Positions 21,099 through 30,947 of a stretch of 64,000 nt of DNA are shown piece by piece. The notes beneath the pieces are model-generated. The model ran no database searches. It was not told the origin of the DNA and saw only the letters and a program-made list of their open reading frames with translations. Each line of letters begins with the position of its first letter. Positions within the stretch are counted from its first letter, which is position 1. The translations under genes and the position numbers were made by a program. The stretch comes from JAIDVZ01 sp964486285 (lineage in GTDB: Bacteria > Verrucomicrobiota > Verrucomicrobiia > Opitutales > JAIRKQ01): contig CAZALH010000001.1 in NCBI GenBank assembly GCA_964486285.1, positions 1 to 64,000 of the forward strand. The letters run 5' to 3'.

Positions 21099-23577
21099 TG
21101 TCAGAAAAACATTGATATTTCTTAATCATATCAGCAACAAAATTTTCATCACATTTATCTACATCACTTTTAGTTAAAGACCCCTGTAAAAGGAATAATA
21201 TCTGCAAAGTCCAAAATCTAGCATTTTTTATAGCAAATATTTCATTTTCAGGTAAATTTTTCACTTTATTTAAAGCAACAGATTGAAGTTCTCCAAAATT
21301 ATTTTTTAGTTTTAATGCTAGACAGTATTCTGCTACTACCTCTAAATTCCAAACTAAATCATTAGAATCCATTAAATATAACTTTTTTAGTTCAACTAAA
21401 GCATTATCTAGGGATTTAGCATCTCTACTACTCCTAGCTATCAAACACTTAGCGCGTGCTAATGATGCATACTTTATATACTTTTCTTCGTCCGTTTTAC
21501 TTAAAACTCTCTCATAAATTGTAATAGCATCAGAAAAGTTTCCTAAAATACGTAAAATGTCTCCTTGAAATATTCTAGCTAATACAGCTAAGTCTGGAAC
21601 TTCATTATGTTGAATAATTGATTCAAACATGTTCAATGCTTCACGCATATTACCTTCCAAACATAACAATTTACCCATCTGATACTTAGCGTAAAAGTTA
21701 TACCACTCATTTTCAGTTTCACATTGTTCCAATAATGTTCGAGCTTTGTACAAATTTCCAGATTTCATATAAAACTTTGCTTCTTTTATAAGGGAAAGTG
21801 TAATGTATTTATTGTTGTTAAAATATGTACGCAAACAATCAAATGATTGTTTAGCAGACTCAATATCCCTCAACTTTAACGCACTACAACCTTTTAAGAA
21901 ATGCACACAGCTAATCAAATCACGCATTTCCTCATCAACATTAACTTGTTTATCATAAAACAATTCAGAAATTTTTGAACATAACAAAATTACTTGATTA
22001 TACTGTTTCATAGCAAACAAAATTTGTGATTTACACAGCATAAGCTTTAATTTAAAAGATCTTTGCATGCCTTTTTTTCGTAGTGAATCAATATAATTTA
22101 ATGCTCTAGCATAAAACTTTTTTTCTTTTAACACCTTAATATACTGTAAAATAGCATCACATTTTTTTTCCGAAAAACAATCAACAAGTGATAAATGGTA
22201 TTCCGCTTGATCAAAATTTTGCAAAAAAATGTCACAAATTATTTGATTTTCAATCACATCTTGAAATTTCTTAGAGTGATCATGCATCAATATTTCTGTA
22301 TATATTTCAGCTGCCAACTTAAAATCGTGATTACAAAAAAATGCATCCGCAATTTTTAAAGTAATTGCTAATTTAACATTGGTATCTTCTATCGAAGAAC
22401 GCACCTTATCTAAATAATGTGCAGATAAACGATATTCATTAGAATCTTTATTAATCGAAAGACATGCTAGCAACTCATAAATTTCATCAAAAATTTTGTC
22501 ACTAGTAAAAGTATCAATATATTGACTAGCTGCATTTTGACAAAACGCAACTTCATTTTCGTTTAACGCAATGGCCATTTTCGCCAGCAAAATTTGACGT
22601 TTTAACCATTCTACATGAGAATTATTAAATCCATCATCTAATATTTTCATGACAGATTCGAATGTTTCCTTGGATAAGGATACATGTGTAAGTAACTTTA
22701 GAACTAACAACTGAGTACAAGGATTATTACTTAACAACAACGTAGTTTTTAAATTATCTAATCCATGAGTTGAAGTTAAACCTAAATAAATCGCTTGATA
22801 TATTAAAAGTTGGAATATATCCTCATTGAAGGGCAAGTTAAATAAAAAATTACTTACGTACGAATCAATTAATTCATCATCATGTTTTTTTAAGTGATTT
22901 AATAACAGCACATATTGCTTAAAAAATGGTAAGGCGAGCTGAGTATATTCATACATCTCTATCTTATTTCTCAATAAACTGAGTATGGATTCAACATCTG
23001 AATCAATATCAATGTTATGAATTATACTTTGAATTCTAATTGCTTCAATACTAGCGAGTTGCGCCCGATCTACTGCAATTCCACAAGCAATATCAAACTC
23101 ACTTTCAGCATCATGAAAATTCCTATAGTGCGATAAAATCACTGCATATAAACAATGATACCACGCTAAGTCACGCACGCTCAACTGTAAAAAATTTACG
23201 CTAAACAACAGATGTCGAGCAAGTTTAATATGATTATTTTTAATCAATAAAAAACATTCTCGCAACAACAGTGAATCATATTCTATCAAACTTTGAAAAC
23301 AGGAAATATCATATTGACTAATAAATTTATCTGCAGAAACCCAATCACCGATACTTAAATTAGAATCTATCACCCCAAGTATAGCAAACATACTTAAGTG
23401 AGACACTTCATGATGACGCGCTAAAATATCTTCATAAAAATCATGCGCAACTTCATAGTTACCAACATTATACGCATATTCCGCGCAACGATATTTAAAA
23501 ACTGGATCATCTATATTAGCACCTACCGCAAACACATTAATTAATAGTACACAATAAATGCATATTATTTTTTTCAC
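21091..23577 (-). CDS. large periplasmic TPR-repeat protein
   Basis: 828 residues with a signal peptide (KKIICIYCVLLINVFAVGAN) and then degenerate tetratricopeptide-type helical repeats to the end (for example the alternation YAYNVGNYEVAHDFYEDIL and FKLAAEIYTEIL). Such solenoids scaffold protein complexes; exported ones are common in envelope assembly. The start is GTG, 1 bp after the glmS stop, and the end overlaps uppP, giving an operon glmS-TPR-uppP that suggests a role linked to cell-wall synthesis. No enzyme motif seen. Confidence 0.75.
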   Translation of the reverse strand: MKKIICIYCVLLINVFAVGANIDDPVFKYRCAEYAYNVGNYEVAHDFYEDILARHHEVSHLSMFAILGVIDSNLSIGDWVSADKFISQYDISCFQSLIEYDSLLLRECFLLIKNNHIKLARHLLFSVNFLQLSVRDLAWYHCLYAVILSHYRNFHDAESEFDIACGIAVDRAQLASIEAIRIQSIIHNIDIDSDVESILSLLRNKIEMYEYTQLALPFFKQYVLLLNHLKKHDDELIDSYVSNFLFNLPFNEDIFQLLIYQAIYLGLTSTHGLDNLKTTLLLSNNPCTQLLVLKLLTHVSLSKETFESVMKILDDGFNNSHVEWLKRQILLAKMAIALNENEVAFCQNAASQYIDTFTSDKIFDEIYELLACLSINKDSNEYRLSAHYLDKVRSSIEDTNVKLAITLKIADAFFCNHDFKLAAEIYTEILMHDHSKKFQDVIENQIICDIFLQNFDQAEYHLSLVDCFSEKKCDAILQYIKVLKEKKFYARALNYIDSLRKKGMQRSFKLKLMLCKSQILFAMKQYNQVILLCSKISELFYDKQVNVDEEMRDLISCVHFLKGCSALKLRDIESAKQSFDCLRTYFNNNKYITLSLIKEAKFYMKSGNLYKARTLLEQCETENEWYNFYAKYQMGKLLCLEGNMREALNMFESIIQHNEVPDLAVLARIFQGDILRILGNFSDAITIYERVLSKTDEEKYIKYASLARAKCLIARSSRDAKSLDNALVELKKLYLMDSNDLVWNLEVVAEYCLALKLKNNFGELQSVALNKVKNLPENEIFAIKNARFWTLQILFLLQGSLTKSDVDKCDENFVADMIKKYQCFSDND

Positions 23578-23578
23578 C

Positions 23579-25423
23579 TTATTCCACAGTTACAGATTTT
23601 GCTAAATTACGCGGCTTATCGATATCACATCCACGAAGTTTTGCAACATAATATGCAAATAGTTGTATCGGAATAGTTGCAACTATTGGTTGTAATGCCG
23701 GATGAACGTCAGGCACAATTATTACATCATCCGCAATATCTCTAAATACTTCATAATTGTTAGATGCCACTACAATAACTTTGCTATGTCTCGACCGAAC
23801 CTCTTGAATGTTTGATATATTTTTGTGCAAAATTCCCTCTTGTGTAGCCAAAAACATACACGGGCATCTTTCAGATACCAAAGCAATTGGCCCATGTTTC
23901 ATCTCAGCAGATGGGTATCCTTCAGAATGCACATAAGAAATTTCCTTAAGTTTTAATGCTCCTTCTAATGCAATTGGAAACAATGATTGACGACCTAAAA
24001 ATAACATATCATTGTATTGAGCATATTTTTCAGCAATAGCATAAATTTCATCACTTTTACCCAATACAGCGGCCACTTGATCAGGTAAATTGCGTAAAGC
24101 TTCAACAAATTTTACACCATCTTCAAAAGACATGTCACGCATTCGACCAAAGTATAAAGCTAACATAGCAGTTATACAAATCTGTGCCGTAAATGCCTTT
24201 GTTGACGCCACTCCAATTTCTGGACCAGAATGCTGATAAATTCCACCATCTGACTCACGTGCAATAGTAGATCCAACAACATTAGTAATCGCTAGTGTTC
24301 TAAAACCTTTTCTTTTTGCTTCTTCCAAGGCGGCTAAAGTGTCAATAGTTTCTCCGGATTGACTAATTACAAACACTAAAGTATTTTTATCTAAAGGAGC
24401 ATTACGATATCTAAATTCTGAAGCATATTCTACTTCAACAGGAATTCTAGCATATTTTTCAATAAGATATTCCGCTTCTAAGCAAGCAATCCATGCAGTG
24501 CCACAAGCGCAAAATAAAATTCTATCGATCTGCCGCAATTCTCGAGTCGTCATCTGTAATCCTCCGAACCGTGCAGTACTAAAATCATCTGAAAATCGAC
24601 CACGCATAGCATTTTTCAACGCGGCTGGTTGTTCAAAAATTTCCTTCAACATGAAATGTTCGAACGGTCCCTTATCAGTATCTTCAACCTGCCAATCTAA
24701 TTCACAAGTAACAGCATGAACATTCTCATTACCCAGGGTAATGATAGAAAAATCATTTTTTGTCAAACGTGCAACTTCACCATCATTTAAATATACCACA
24801 CTTCGCGTATGTTGCGCAATTGCAGCAGCATCACTAGCAACAAACATTTCGTTATTACCAATACCAATTAACAACGGAGAACTTTTTCTAGCAACAATAA
24901 TTTCTTCTGGATAATATTTACATAAAATTGCCAATCCATAAGTCCCACGAACATGAACTAACGCTTTTTGTACACTTTTCAAAAATTTATTTTCAGTAGA
25001 TACTTCCTTATTATAATGATATTCAATGAGGTTGCAAAGCACCTCTGTATCAGTGTCCGAATAAAACTTGAAACCTTTTCTCAATAAAAAGTTTTTAATG
25101 TGCGCATAATTTTCAATAACTCCGTTATGAACAACACTAAACACACCGCTAAAACTTTGTTGAGGATGTGCATTCCTCTCCAATACAGCACCATGCGTTG
25201 CCCAACGAGTGTGACCAATGCCGACATTTCCCTCAATATCCTCTGACCTTACAACGTTAGCTAAATTACTAACACGTCCAACACGGCGAACGACCTGAAA
25301 GTCATCATCATTTAACACCGTTATCCCTGCTGAATCATAACCACGATACTCTAACCTAATAAGTCCATCAATTAAAATTGATACAGCCTGCTTTTCACCA
25401 ATGTATCCTATAATGCCGCACAT
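23579..25423 (-). CDS. glmS: glutamine-fructose-6-phosphate aminotransferase GlmS
   Basis: 614 residues, standard length. It makes glucosamine-6-phosphate, the first step to UDP-GlcNAc for peptidoglycan and LPS. The N-terminal glutaminase has nucleophile Cys2 (MCGIIGYIG) and the RWATHG loop. Two SIS domains follow, with the sugar-phosphate loop SQSGETIDT, and the C-terminus NLAKSVTVE is diagnostic. It leads the operon with the TPR protein and uppP. I saw no glmS ribozyme-like region upstream; only 57 bp separate it from the rlmD-like gene. Confidence 0.97.
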   Translation of the reverse strand: MCGIIGYIGEKQAVSILIDGLIRLEYRGYDSAGITVLNDDDFQVVRRVGRVSNLANVVRSEDIEGNVGIGHTRWATHGAVLERNAHPQQSFSGVFSVVHNGVIENYAHIKNFLLRKGFKFYSDTDTEVLCNLIEYHYNKEVSTENKFLKSVQKALVHVRGTYGLAILCKYYPEEIIVARKSSPLLIGIGNNEMFVASDAAAIAQHTRSVVYLNDGEVARLTKNDFSIITLGNENVHAVTCELDWQVEDTDKGPFEHFMLKEIFEQPAALKNAMRGRFSDDFSTARFGGLQMTTRELRQIDRILFCACGTAWIACLEAEYLIEKYARIPVEVEYASEFRYRNAPLDKNTLVFVISQSGETIDTLAALEEAKRKGFRTLAITNVVGSTIARESDGGIYQHSGPEIGVASTKAFTAQICITAMLALYFGRMRDMSFEDGVKFVEALRNLPDQVAAVLGKSDEIYAIAEKYAQYNDMLFLGRQSLFPIALEGALKLKEISYVHSEGYPSAEMKHGPIALVSERCPCMFLATQEGILHKNISNIQEVRSRHSKVIVVASNNYEVFRDIADDVIIVPDVHPALQPIVATIPIQLFAYYVAKLRGCDIDKPRNLAKSVTVE

Positions 25424-25480
25424 ATAATTTTTTACTAAAAAACGTTAAGTATTTTACGAGTCAAATTTAACTAGCATAAT

Positions 25481-26692
25481 TTACTTTTTAATCAAAGTAA
25501 TAATGTTTTCAATGTGGCGTGTTTGAGGAAACATATCTATCGGCTGAACGTCACATATATTATAAAAATCTTTTAAAAAAGCGACATCACGAGCTTGTGT
25601 ATCTGGTGCACACGAAATATATATAATTTTTTTTGGAAAAAAATTTACCAATTGATCAATAAAATTCTTACTGCAACCTGCACGAGGAGGATCAATCAAT
25701 ATACAAGTATCTTCTGAAGAGAAAGAGATATTACAAAAAATATCCGCTGCATCACCAGATATAAAATCAATATTATTAATACTATTAGTACGCGCATTTT
25801 CACGAGCTAAAATAATAGCATGTTCATTTGTTTCTATGCCACATACACGTTCAAAATATTTTGCTGCACAAATTCCGAATACCCCAACTCCACAATAAGC
25901 ATCAATTAAAAACTTTTCTCCTAAACTTGCATTGACAACATATTCTATCATTTTTGGTAAAAGGCATGTATTATTTTGAAAAAATGCACCAGCTTGGAAT
26001 TGAAAAATTATACCATTGATAGAATGTTTAACGTTCGCATTATTGTCAGAAACAACATCTCCATTAACATCCCGCAACAAAATGGTCCCACCACGTTTCT
26101 TTTTATTTGCTTCTAAAATAATTTTTTCGCGCACTGCCGGCAAAGCACGATTAATTGCATTAGTCGCAATTATACATTGTTTAACATCAATAATTTTTCT
26201 CTTACACCCATATGCTAAAAATCCGATATTAAAACTTTCTTCTTCTCTAAATTTTTGAAAATGCGGAGTAATCTTTGATCGATACCCGTATTCATAGTTT
26301 GAATATAAGCACTCATTTACTTTTACATCCACTTTCCCTATTCTTAATAGCAACTCCTTAACCTGCTTACATTTTAAATGTAATTGTTCTTGATATGTTA
26401 TATGTTGATATTGACAACCTCCACAAATTCCAAACAATGGACATTTAGGAGTATTTCTTTCTTTTGCTGGCTCCAATATTTCAACTAAATCAGCTTCTGA
26501 ATAATTTTTATGATTCCTAAAAATTCTTGCACGAACCTTCTCACCTATACAAACAAAAGGGACCATAACAACCCAATTATTCAATCGTCCAACCCCTAAA
26601 CCTAAATTCGTAATATCGCTAATTGTCAGGTCTAATTCTTGATGATACTTAAGTGGCTGAACCACAACATCGTTAGAAAAATTACTATTCAC
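25481..26692 (-). CDS. rlmD: RlmD/TrmA-family (uracil-5-)-methyltransferase
   Basis: 403 residues. An N-terminal TRAM domain (about 10-65) and cysteines of an Fe-S cluster (CPLFGICGGCQYQH) are followed by the RumA-type core: AGAFFQNNTCLLPKM, SAM-binding DAYCGVGVFGI, DPPRAGC, and the nucleophile Cys in YISCAPDTQARD. The family makes m5U in 23S rRNA or tRNA; the TRAM plus Fe-S layout favours a 23S enzyme (RlmD or RlmCD), but the exact target uracil is not certain. The start is GTG. Confidence 0.87.
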   Translation of the reverse strand: MNSNFSNDVVVQPLKYHQELDLTISDITNLGLGVGRLNNWVVMVPFVCIGEKVRARIFRNHKNYSEADLVEILEPAKERNTPKCPLFGICGGCQYQHITYQEQLHLKCKQVKELLLRIGKVDVKVNECLYSNYEYGYRSKITPHFQKFREEESFNIGFLAYGCKRKIIDVKQCIIATNAINRALPAVREKIILEANKKKRGGTILLRDVNGDVVSDNNANVKHSINGIIFQFQAGAFFQNNTCLLPKMIEYVVNASLGEKFLIDAYCGVGVFGICAAKYFERVCGIETNEHAIILARENARTNSINNIDFISGDAADIFCNISFSSEDTCILIDPPRAGCSKNFIDQLVNFFPKKIIYISCAPDTQARDVAFLKDFYNICDVQPIDMFPQTRHIENIITLIKK

Positions 26693-26839
26693 TAAAAAAA
26701 AGAAACAGGGAATCTAAATATTTTCAACGTAAAATTATGACAAAAATGTCACCAAACGCATATTGGTCCAATATTATCAAATTTTTGCACAATCTACTTT
26801 ATTCTTTATTTTTTTTCTTAAAATTATACACTTTTCGCT

Positions 26840-29800
26840 ATGAATTTTCTAAAAAATGCACTTGGGATTGATGAACAAGGGAATAATATTAATCTATCTG
26901 CTGATGATATAAATGAAATAAAGGCACAATTAGCTTCCCTGGGACAACCTACATCTAATGGAATATTTGAAGTTTTTAAGCAAACAGAAAACAAGGGAAA
27001 TTTTGAACATGCACCCGTAGACTTGCGTATTGAAAATTTTTTAAACGAATTTTTGAAGGATGTTGCTCCTGACAGCCATACTTGGCTCCCAAGTTCAACA
27101 TTTATTTGTAAAAAACATGGTGTGTCACGCATATTGTCGCTCCCAGAAAATGGTGATGAATTTCATTCTGAATATGTAGATAGTTATAGGATTTATCAGG
27201 GTATATTAAATAACCCATCCACCGATAAAAGGACAACAGCAGGTTCATTTCACATAGTTGAAGGTGGACCTATAGTGCAAAAAGATAAAATTGAAATCCC
27301 TAAGATAGCATTTGCTAACATGCTAAAGCTAGCATTCAATCCTCCAGAAGACATGCTAATACTACCATTTTCATCAAACCAACAAACAAAAGCAAAGTTA
27401 TTTGTATCTGCCTATTTTAAACCTACTATTTGTCCAGAAGTTCCTGGAATAATGCCAGCAAAAAATATGGAAATTCGCATGTTTCTACCAGGAAGTTTGG
27501 TTAGTATACTAGATTGCACAGAAAGCATATTTGGAAACGCTGGATCACCATTTTTACCCAGTAACGATGCGGCTATGGATCCTATATCATGGTCAGGATA
27601 TACTGGATGTATAGTATTCGCTCCACAATTGCGAAAAGTTACGAAAAAATTACTTGGGCTACCTCATATTTCTGAAGCATCTGAGCGGCAAAAAAAAGAA
27701 GGTATGTGTTGGAGCAATGAAAATGAACTTTATCACGATGGGCGCCCCTTCCGTGCTGTAGCGCGCACAGGTAGTGGCGTCATAGTTTCAATCGTCGCCG
27801 ATAGTTACAATGGATATGGGAAAAAAGAAATCAAAACACAAATATCATACGCCGCTAACATGTACGGCTTATGTGAAGAAGAACATTCTGGAGGAACATT
27901 AGTATTTCCTAGATACGATTTAGGTGATGAATTTAATTACAATCAATTTTTTGAAACTCAAATATCTTTTAAGGATCTACTAGCTATCAACGCTGACAAC
28001 ATGAATGTTCAAAACGAAGGATATGCTTTTGATAAAAACTACTATAATATAATATATTTGCCTGGGAATGCTACATTCTACCTCCCTAAATTACAAATTT
28101 CTTGGCAACATAAAAACGAAGAACATACAATACCACTAGAACTTGGGAAAGTGTATGTTTTACCAAACGGGTACCAAGTTCACATCGAAACACCTCTTCA
28201 TGAAAATGAACGATGGAAGATGATTGGAACAAGAGCAGATGCAACATTTTGCTACAAGCCATCAACAGTATCTGGTGGCGGAAAATCAGAAATCGCAAAA
28301 CCATTATCAGATGCAGTGATATACGGTTCAATGATAATTAATGATTACGATAAAGATTTTCAACTAGCTGACGAAATTTTAAATCGCGATTTTTCTGATC
28401 GGTTTATTGATAAAACGATTGAAGATCATCGCAAAATTTTAGATCATGAGCGAACATTAGGGTCTGTAATAAAATTACTTAACTTTAATACAAAGTATAC
28501 AAACGAATATAACGATTGGTTAAAAACAATTCCTGCACACGTGAAGGAATTAATATTTGCTATAAAAACGTTCTATAAACAGTCATGGGGTAATAATTGG
28601 AAACAATTTTTCTCAGTTGACATCATAAATGGTAATCACGGTCATGAATTGAAATATAAAAATAATAAATTACTAAAGAAATATGTTCGCGTGGGATATA
28701 CTAATGAACATATTTGGCGAAACTTTTCACTGCGCGATGATTTTGCCCCAGCGTTTAAATTACAATTAGCAGATGATATAACTTCATCTGTAACTTTACC
28801 CGCTAACAAAATTACAGTAGGCAATAAAGATTATAATAATCCGTCTGTGAAATTTGTACATAACTGTGAATATCGTCTCTACCAACGCCCAGATGAAGCA
28901 ATTATCCCGGGATATGATCATGAAACAGAGTATGAAATTTCCCGTCCCAATACATTTACGTGCAATTACAAACCATTAACAAAATCAGACGTGCATAACA
29001 TGATGAAAAACCGAATACAGTTCGAAAAATACACCGAACCAATGAAAAATTTACTTACTGATTTTATAAGTGATATAAATGCACCAAAGTATATTGTCTG
29101 TCCATCTGAACTAAGAGTAATGCCAAATGGTGAAATCAGTAAAAATAAACGATATCTACAAAACCGGCAAGATATAACAAATCTTGAAAAAGTATATCTT
29201 TCTAAATTAAGCATAAAATTATATAATCGAATTTCAGATATTAATGATGTCAAATTTCCAGTGAATGCTATTTTAAGTGGCCGTAGAAATAATCCCCCTG
29301 AACCAGGAATTCGGCCATTAAGTGTTTACAGCCCTCTACATTACATGGACTTGCCGGAATTATTTTTAGAATATATTTCAAGCATGACAGGAAAATCACC
29401 TTCTACGACAGGTGCGGGATTAGAAGGTGCACTAACTAAAGGACCATTTAACCCACTAAGTTTTATATATGATTTGAATAATTCATTGCTATCATTTATC
29501 CTATGTAATTATCATGGATTTTTATCATCAGCAGGGTATGTCGGACCAAAATTTATAGTTGAACATGACATTACATATATATTGCCAGAAATTTGGTCAC
29601 GTATGCAAATCAATGAACGAGATCCGCAATTTTTAATAAAACATGGCTATCTTGAAAAATGTTCAGATTTTTCATATAACGGCCAAAACGTAGCATTTAG
29701 TCGATTAGGCTATAGAATTACTAAGAAATTTGTAAAAATTTTTGCTGGTCGCGTATTATCTACGCCGGAATCATTGTTTGAGGATGAAATATTACACCCT

Positions 29801-30232
29801 GAAAAACAAGACATGAATATATTTGTCGACAGTATTGCAAACATCGTAGAATCTCACAAAAATGCTGCTGAAATAATCATAAATAGCGGAGAGATTGACC
29901 TTGCTATTCCACCATTAAAGGCATTACTGTACATTATGCGCGATAATTCTTATGAAGGAATGACTTTATCATCGATAGAATTTCGCAATATGTTTAAGCG
30001 TGAAAATGTAATTAACAGCAACTGGTATAAAGCACGTTTAATAAATAAACAACAACACTACATTCAACACTTAAAAGAAGGGCAACAATATTTATCTAAG
30101 TTTATTGCAACACACAATAACCCAGATGCCGTAAATGAAGCCGAAGAAAAATTATCACAAACAAACGAAGAGCTCCTATTTGCAAATTCTACAGAATATG
30201 TCGAAAGCTTAATTGGAACAATAGGTAGATAA
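26840..30232 (+). CDS. 1130-residue conserved protein, candidate PPi-type PEP carboxykinase
   Basis: Single large gene, ATG start. The size and several motifs match what I recall of the diphosphate-dependent PEP carboxykinase family (about 1100-1150 residues, known from Entamoeba and Propionibacterium): a Gly/Lys loop SYNGYGKKEIKTQISYAANM (near 320-340), EEEHSGGTLVFPRYDLG, and TGKSPSTTGAGLEGALTKG (near 855). That enzyme interconverts oxaloacetate plus PPi with PEP, CO2 and phosphate. No signal peptide or membrane segment, so cytosolic. A clear terminator follows. Without a search the assignment is tentative; the alternative is an uncharacterised conserved family. Confidence 0.5.
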   Translation: MNFLKNALGIDEQGNNINLSADDINEIKAQLASLGQPTSNGIFEVFKQTENKGNFEHAPVDLRIENFLNEFLKDVAPDSHTWLPSSTFICKKHGVSRILSLPENGDEFHSEYVDSYRIYQGILNNPSTDKRTTAGSFHIVEGGPIVQKDKIEIPKIAFANMLKLAFNPPEDMLILPFSSNQQTKAKLFVSAYFKPTICPEVPGIMPAKNMEIRMFLPGSLVSILDCTESIFGNAGSPFLPSNDAAMDPISWSGYTGCIVFAPQLRKVTKKLLGLPHISEASERQKKEGMCWSNENELYHDGRPFRAVARTGSGVIVSIVADSYNGYGKKEIKTQISYAANMYGLCEEEHSGGTLVFPRYDLGDEFNYNQFFETQISFKDLLAINADNMNVQNEGYAFDKNYYNIIYLPGNATFYLPKLQISWQHKNEEHTIPLELGKVYVLPNGYQVHIETPLHENERWKMIGTRADATFCYKPSTVSGGGKSEIAKPLSDAVIYGSMIINDYDKDFQLADEILNRDFSDRFIDKTIEDHRKILDHERTLGSVIKLLNFNTKYTNEYNDWLKTIPAHVKELIFAIKTFYKQSWGNNWKQFFSVDIINGNHGHELKYKNNKLLKKYVRVGYTNEHIWRNFSLRDDFAPAFKLQLADDITSSVTLPANKITVGNKDYNNPSVKFVHNCEYRLYQRPDEAIIPGYDHETEYEISRPNTFTCNYKPLTKSDVHNMMKNRIQFEKYTEPMKNLLTDFISDINAPKYIVCPSELRVMPNGEISKNKRYLQNRQDITNLEKVYLSKLSIKLYNRISDINDVKFPVNAILSGRRNNPPEPGIRPLSVYSPLHYMDLPELFLEYISSMTGKSPSTTGAGLEGALTKGPFNPLSFIYDLNNSLLSFILCNYHGFLSSAGYVGPKFIVEHDITYILPEIWSRMQINERDPQFLIKHGYLEKCSDFSYNGQNVAFSRLGYRITKKFVKIFAGRVLSTPESLFEDEILHPEKQDMNIFVDSIANIVESHKNAAEIIINSGEIDLAIPPLKALLYIMRDNSYEGMTLSSIEFRNMFKRENVINSNWYKARLINKQQHYIQHLKEGQQYLSKFIATHNNPDAVNEAEEKLSQTNEELLFANSTEYVESLIGTIGR

Positions 30233-30258
30233 AAATTATTAAGTATAATAACTTAGAA

Positions 30259-30292
30259 GCGTCACAAGTACAAACTTTTGACGCCATTTTTA
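30259..30292 (+). terminator. terminator of the 1130-residue protein gene
   Basis: GCGTCA (30259-30264) pairs with TGACGC (30279-30284), with an inner AAGT/ACTT extension, and a run of T follows. It lies 27 bp after the stop on the plus strand, between convergent genes. Confidence 0.7.
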
Positions 30293-30296
30293 TACC

Positions 30297-30935
30297 TTAC
30301 ACAAGTTTTTTAAAATTATCAGAAACGACCTTCCAGTTTATAATTTCTAGAAAAGCCTTAATATAATCAGCCTTGCGATTGTTGTATTTTAAATAATATG
30401 CATGCTCCCAAAGATCCATTAGAAGTATTGGAACACCTTCTCGAGCAACGTACCCTTTCATTAAAGGATTGTCATGATTTAAAGTTGAACAAATAAAAAG
30501 CTCATTACTGTTTTTAGTATCGATACACAACCAGGTCCACCCACTACCTAAATGAGACATCGCAGATTGTTCAAAAGCTGATATCAGGTTTTGAAAACTG
30601 CCAAATGAATGCTCTATTGCCTGCAATAATTGTTTTGATATGTCTTTATTTTCTGCAGGGGAAATAACTTCCCAAAGCAATTCATGGTTAAAATGTCCAC
30701 CTGCATTGAATTTTATAAGAGATTTAACATCATCAGACACTGGCAACTGAAAAATCGATTTTATCAATTCTTCCAGAGAAATATCGGGAATGTTTTTACA
30801 GTCAGCCAATACTGAATTTAACTTATTAACATATGCTGCATGATGCTTATCATGATGAAGAAACATTGTTTGAGCATCAAACTGTGGTTCTAATGCATCA
30901 TACGCATAACTTAGATTTTTTAATTCGTAAACCAT
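30297..30935 (-). CDS. Fe/Mn superoxide dismutase
   Basis: A 212-residue cytoplasmic enzyme that converts superoxide to oxygen and peroxide. Metal ligands are visible: His in LHHDKHHAAYV, His in GGHFNHELLW, and Asp plus His in MDLWEHAYYLKY. Gly77-type GGHFNH resembles Mn enzymes, but the outer-sphere position that is Gln in MnSOD (NQDSPL) is His here (NHDNPL), as in some iron or cambialistic enzymes, so the metal is not assigned. It lies 12 bp after the nrdA-like gene and is probably cotranscribed with it. Confidence 0.93.
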   Translation of the reverse strand: MVYELKNLSYAYDALEPQFDAQTMFLHHDKHHAAYVNKLNSVLADCKNIPDISLEELIKSIFQLPVSDDVKSLIKFNAGGHFNHELLWEVISPAENKDISKQLLQAIEHSFGSFQNLISAFEQSAMSHLGSGWTWLCIDTKNSNELFICSTLNHDNPLMKGYVAREGVPILLMDLWEHAYYLKYNNRKADYIKAFLEIINWKVVSDNFKKLV

Positions 30936-30947
30936 AACGTCACTTGT

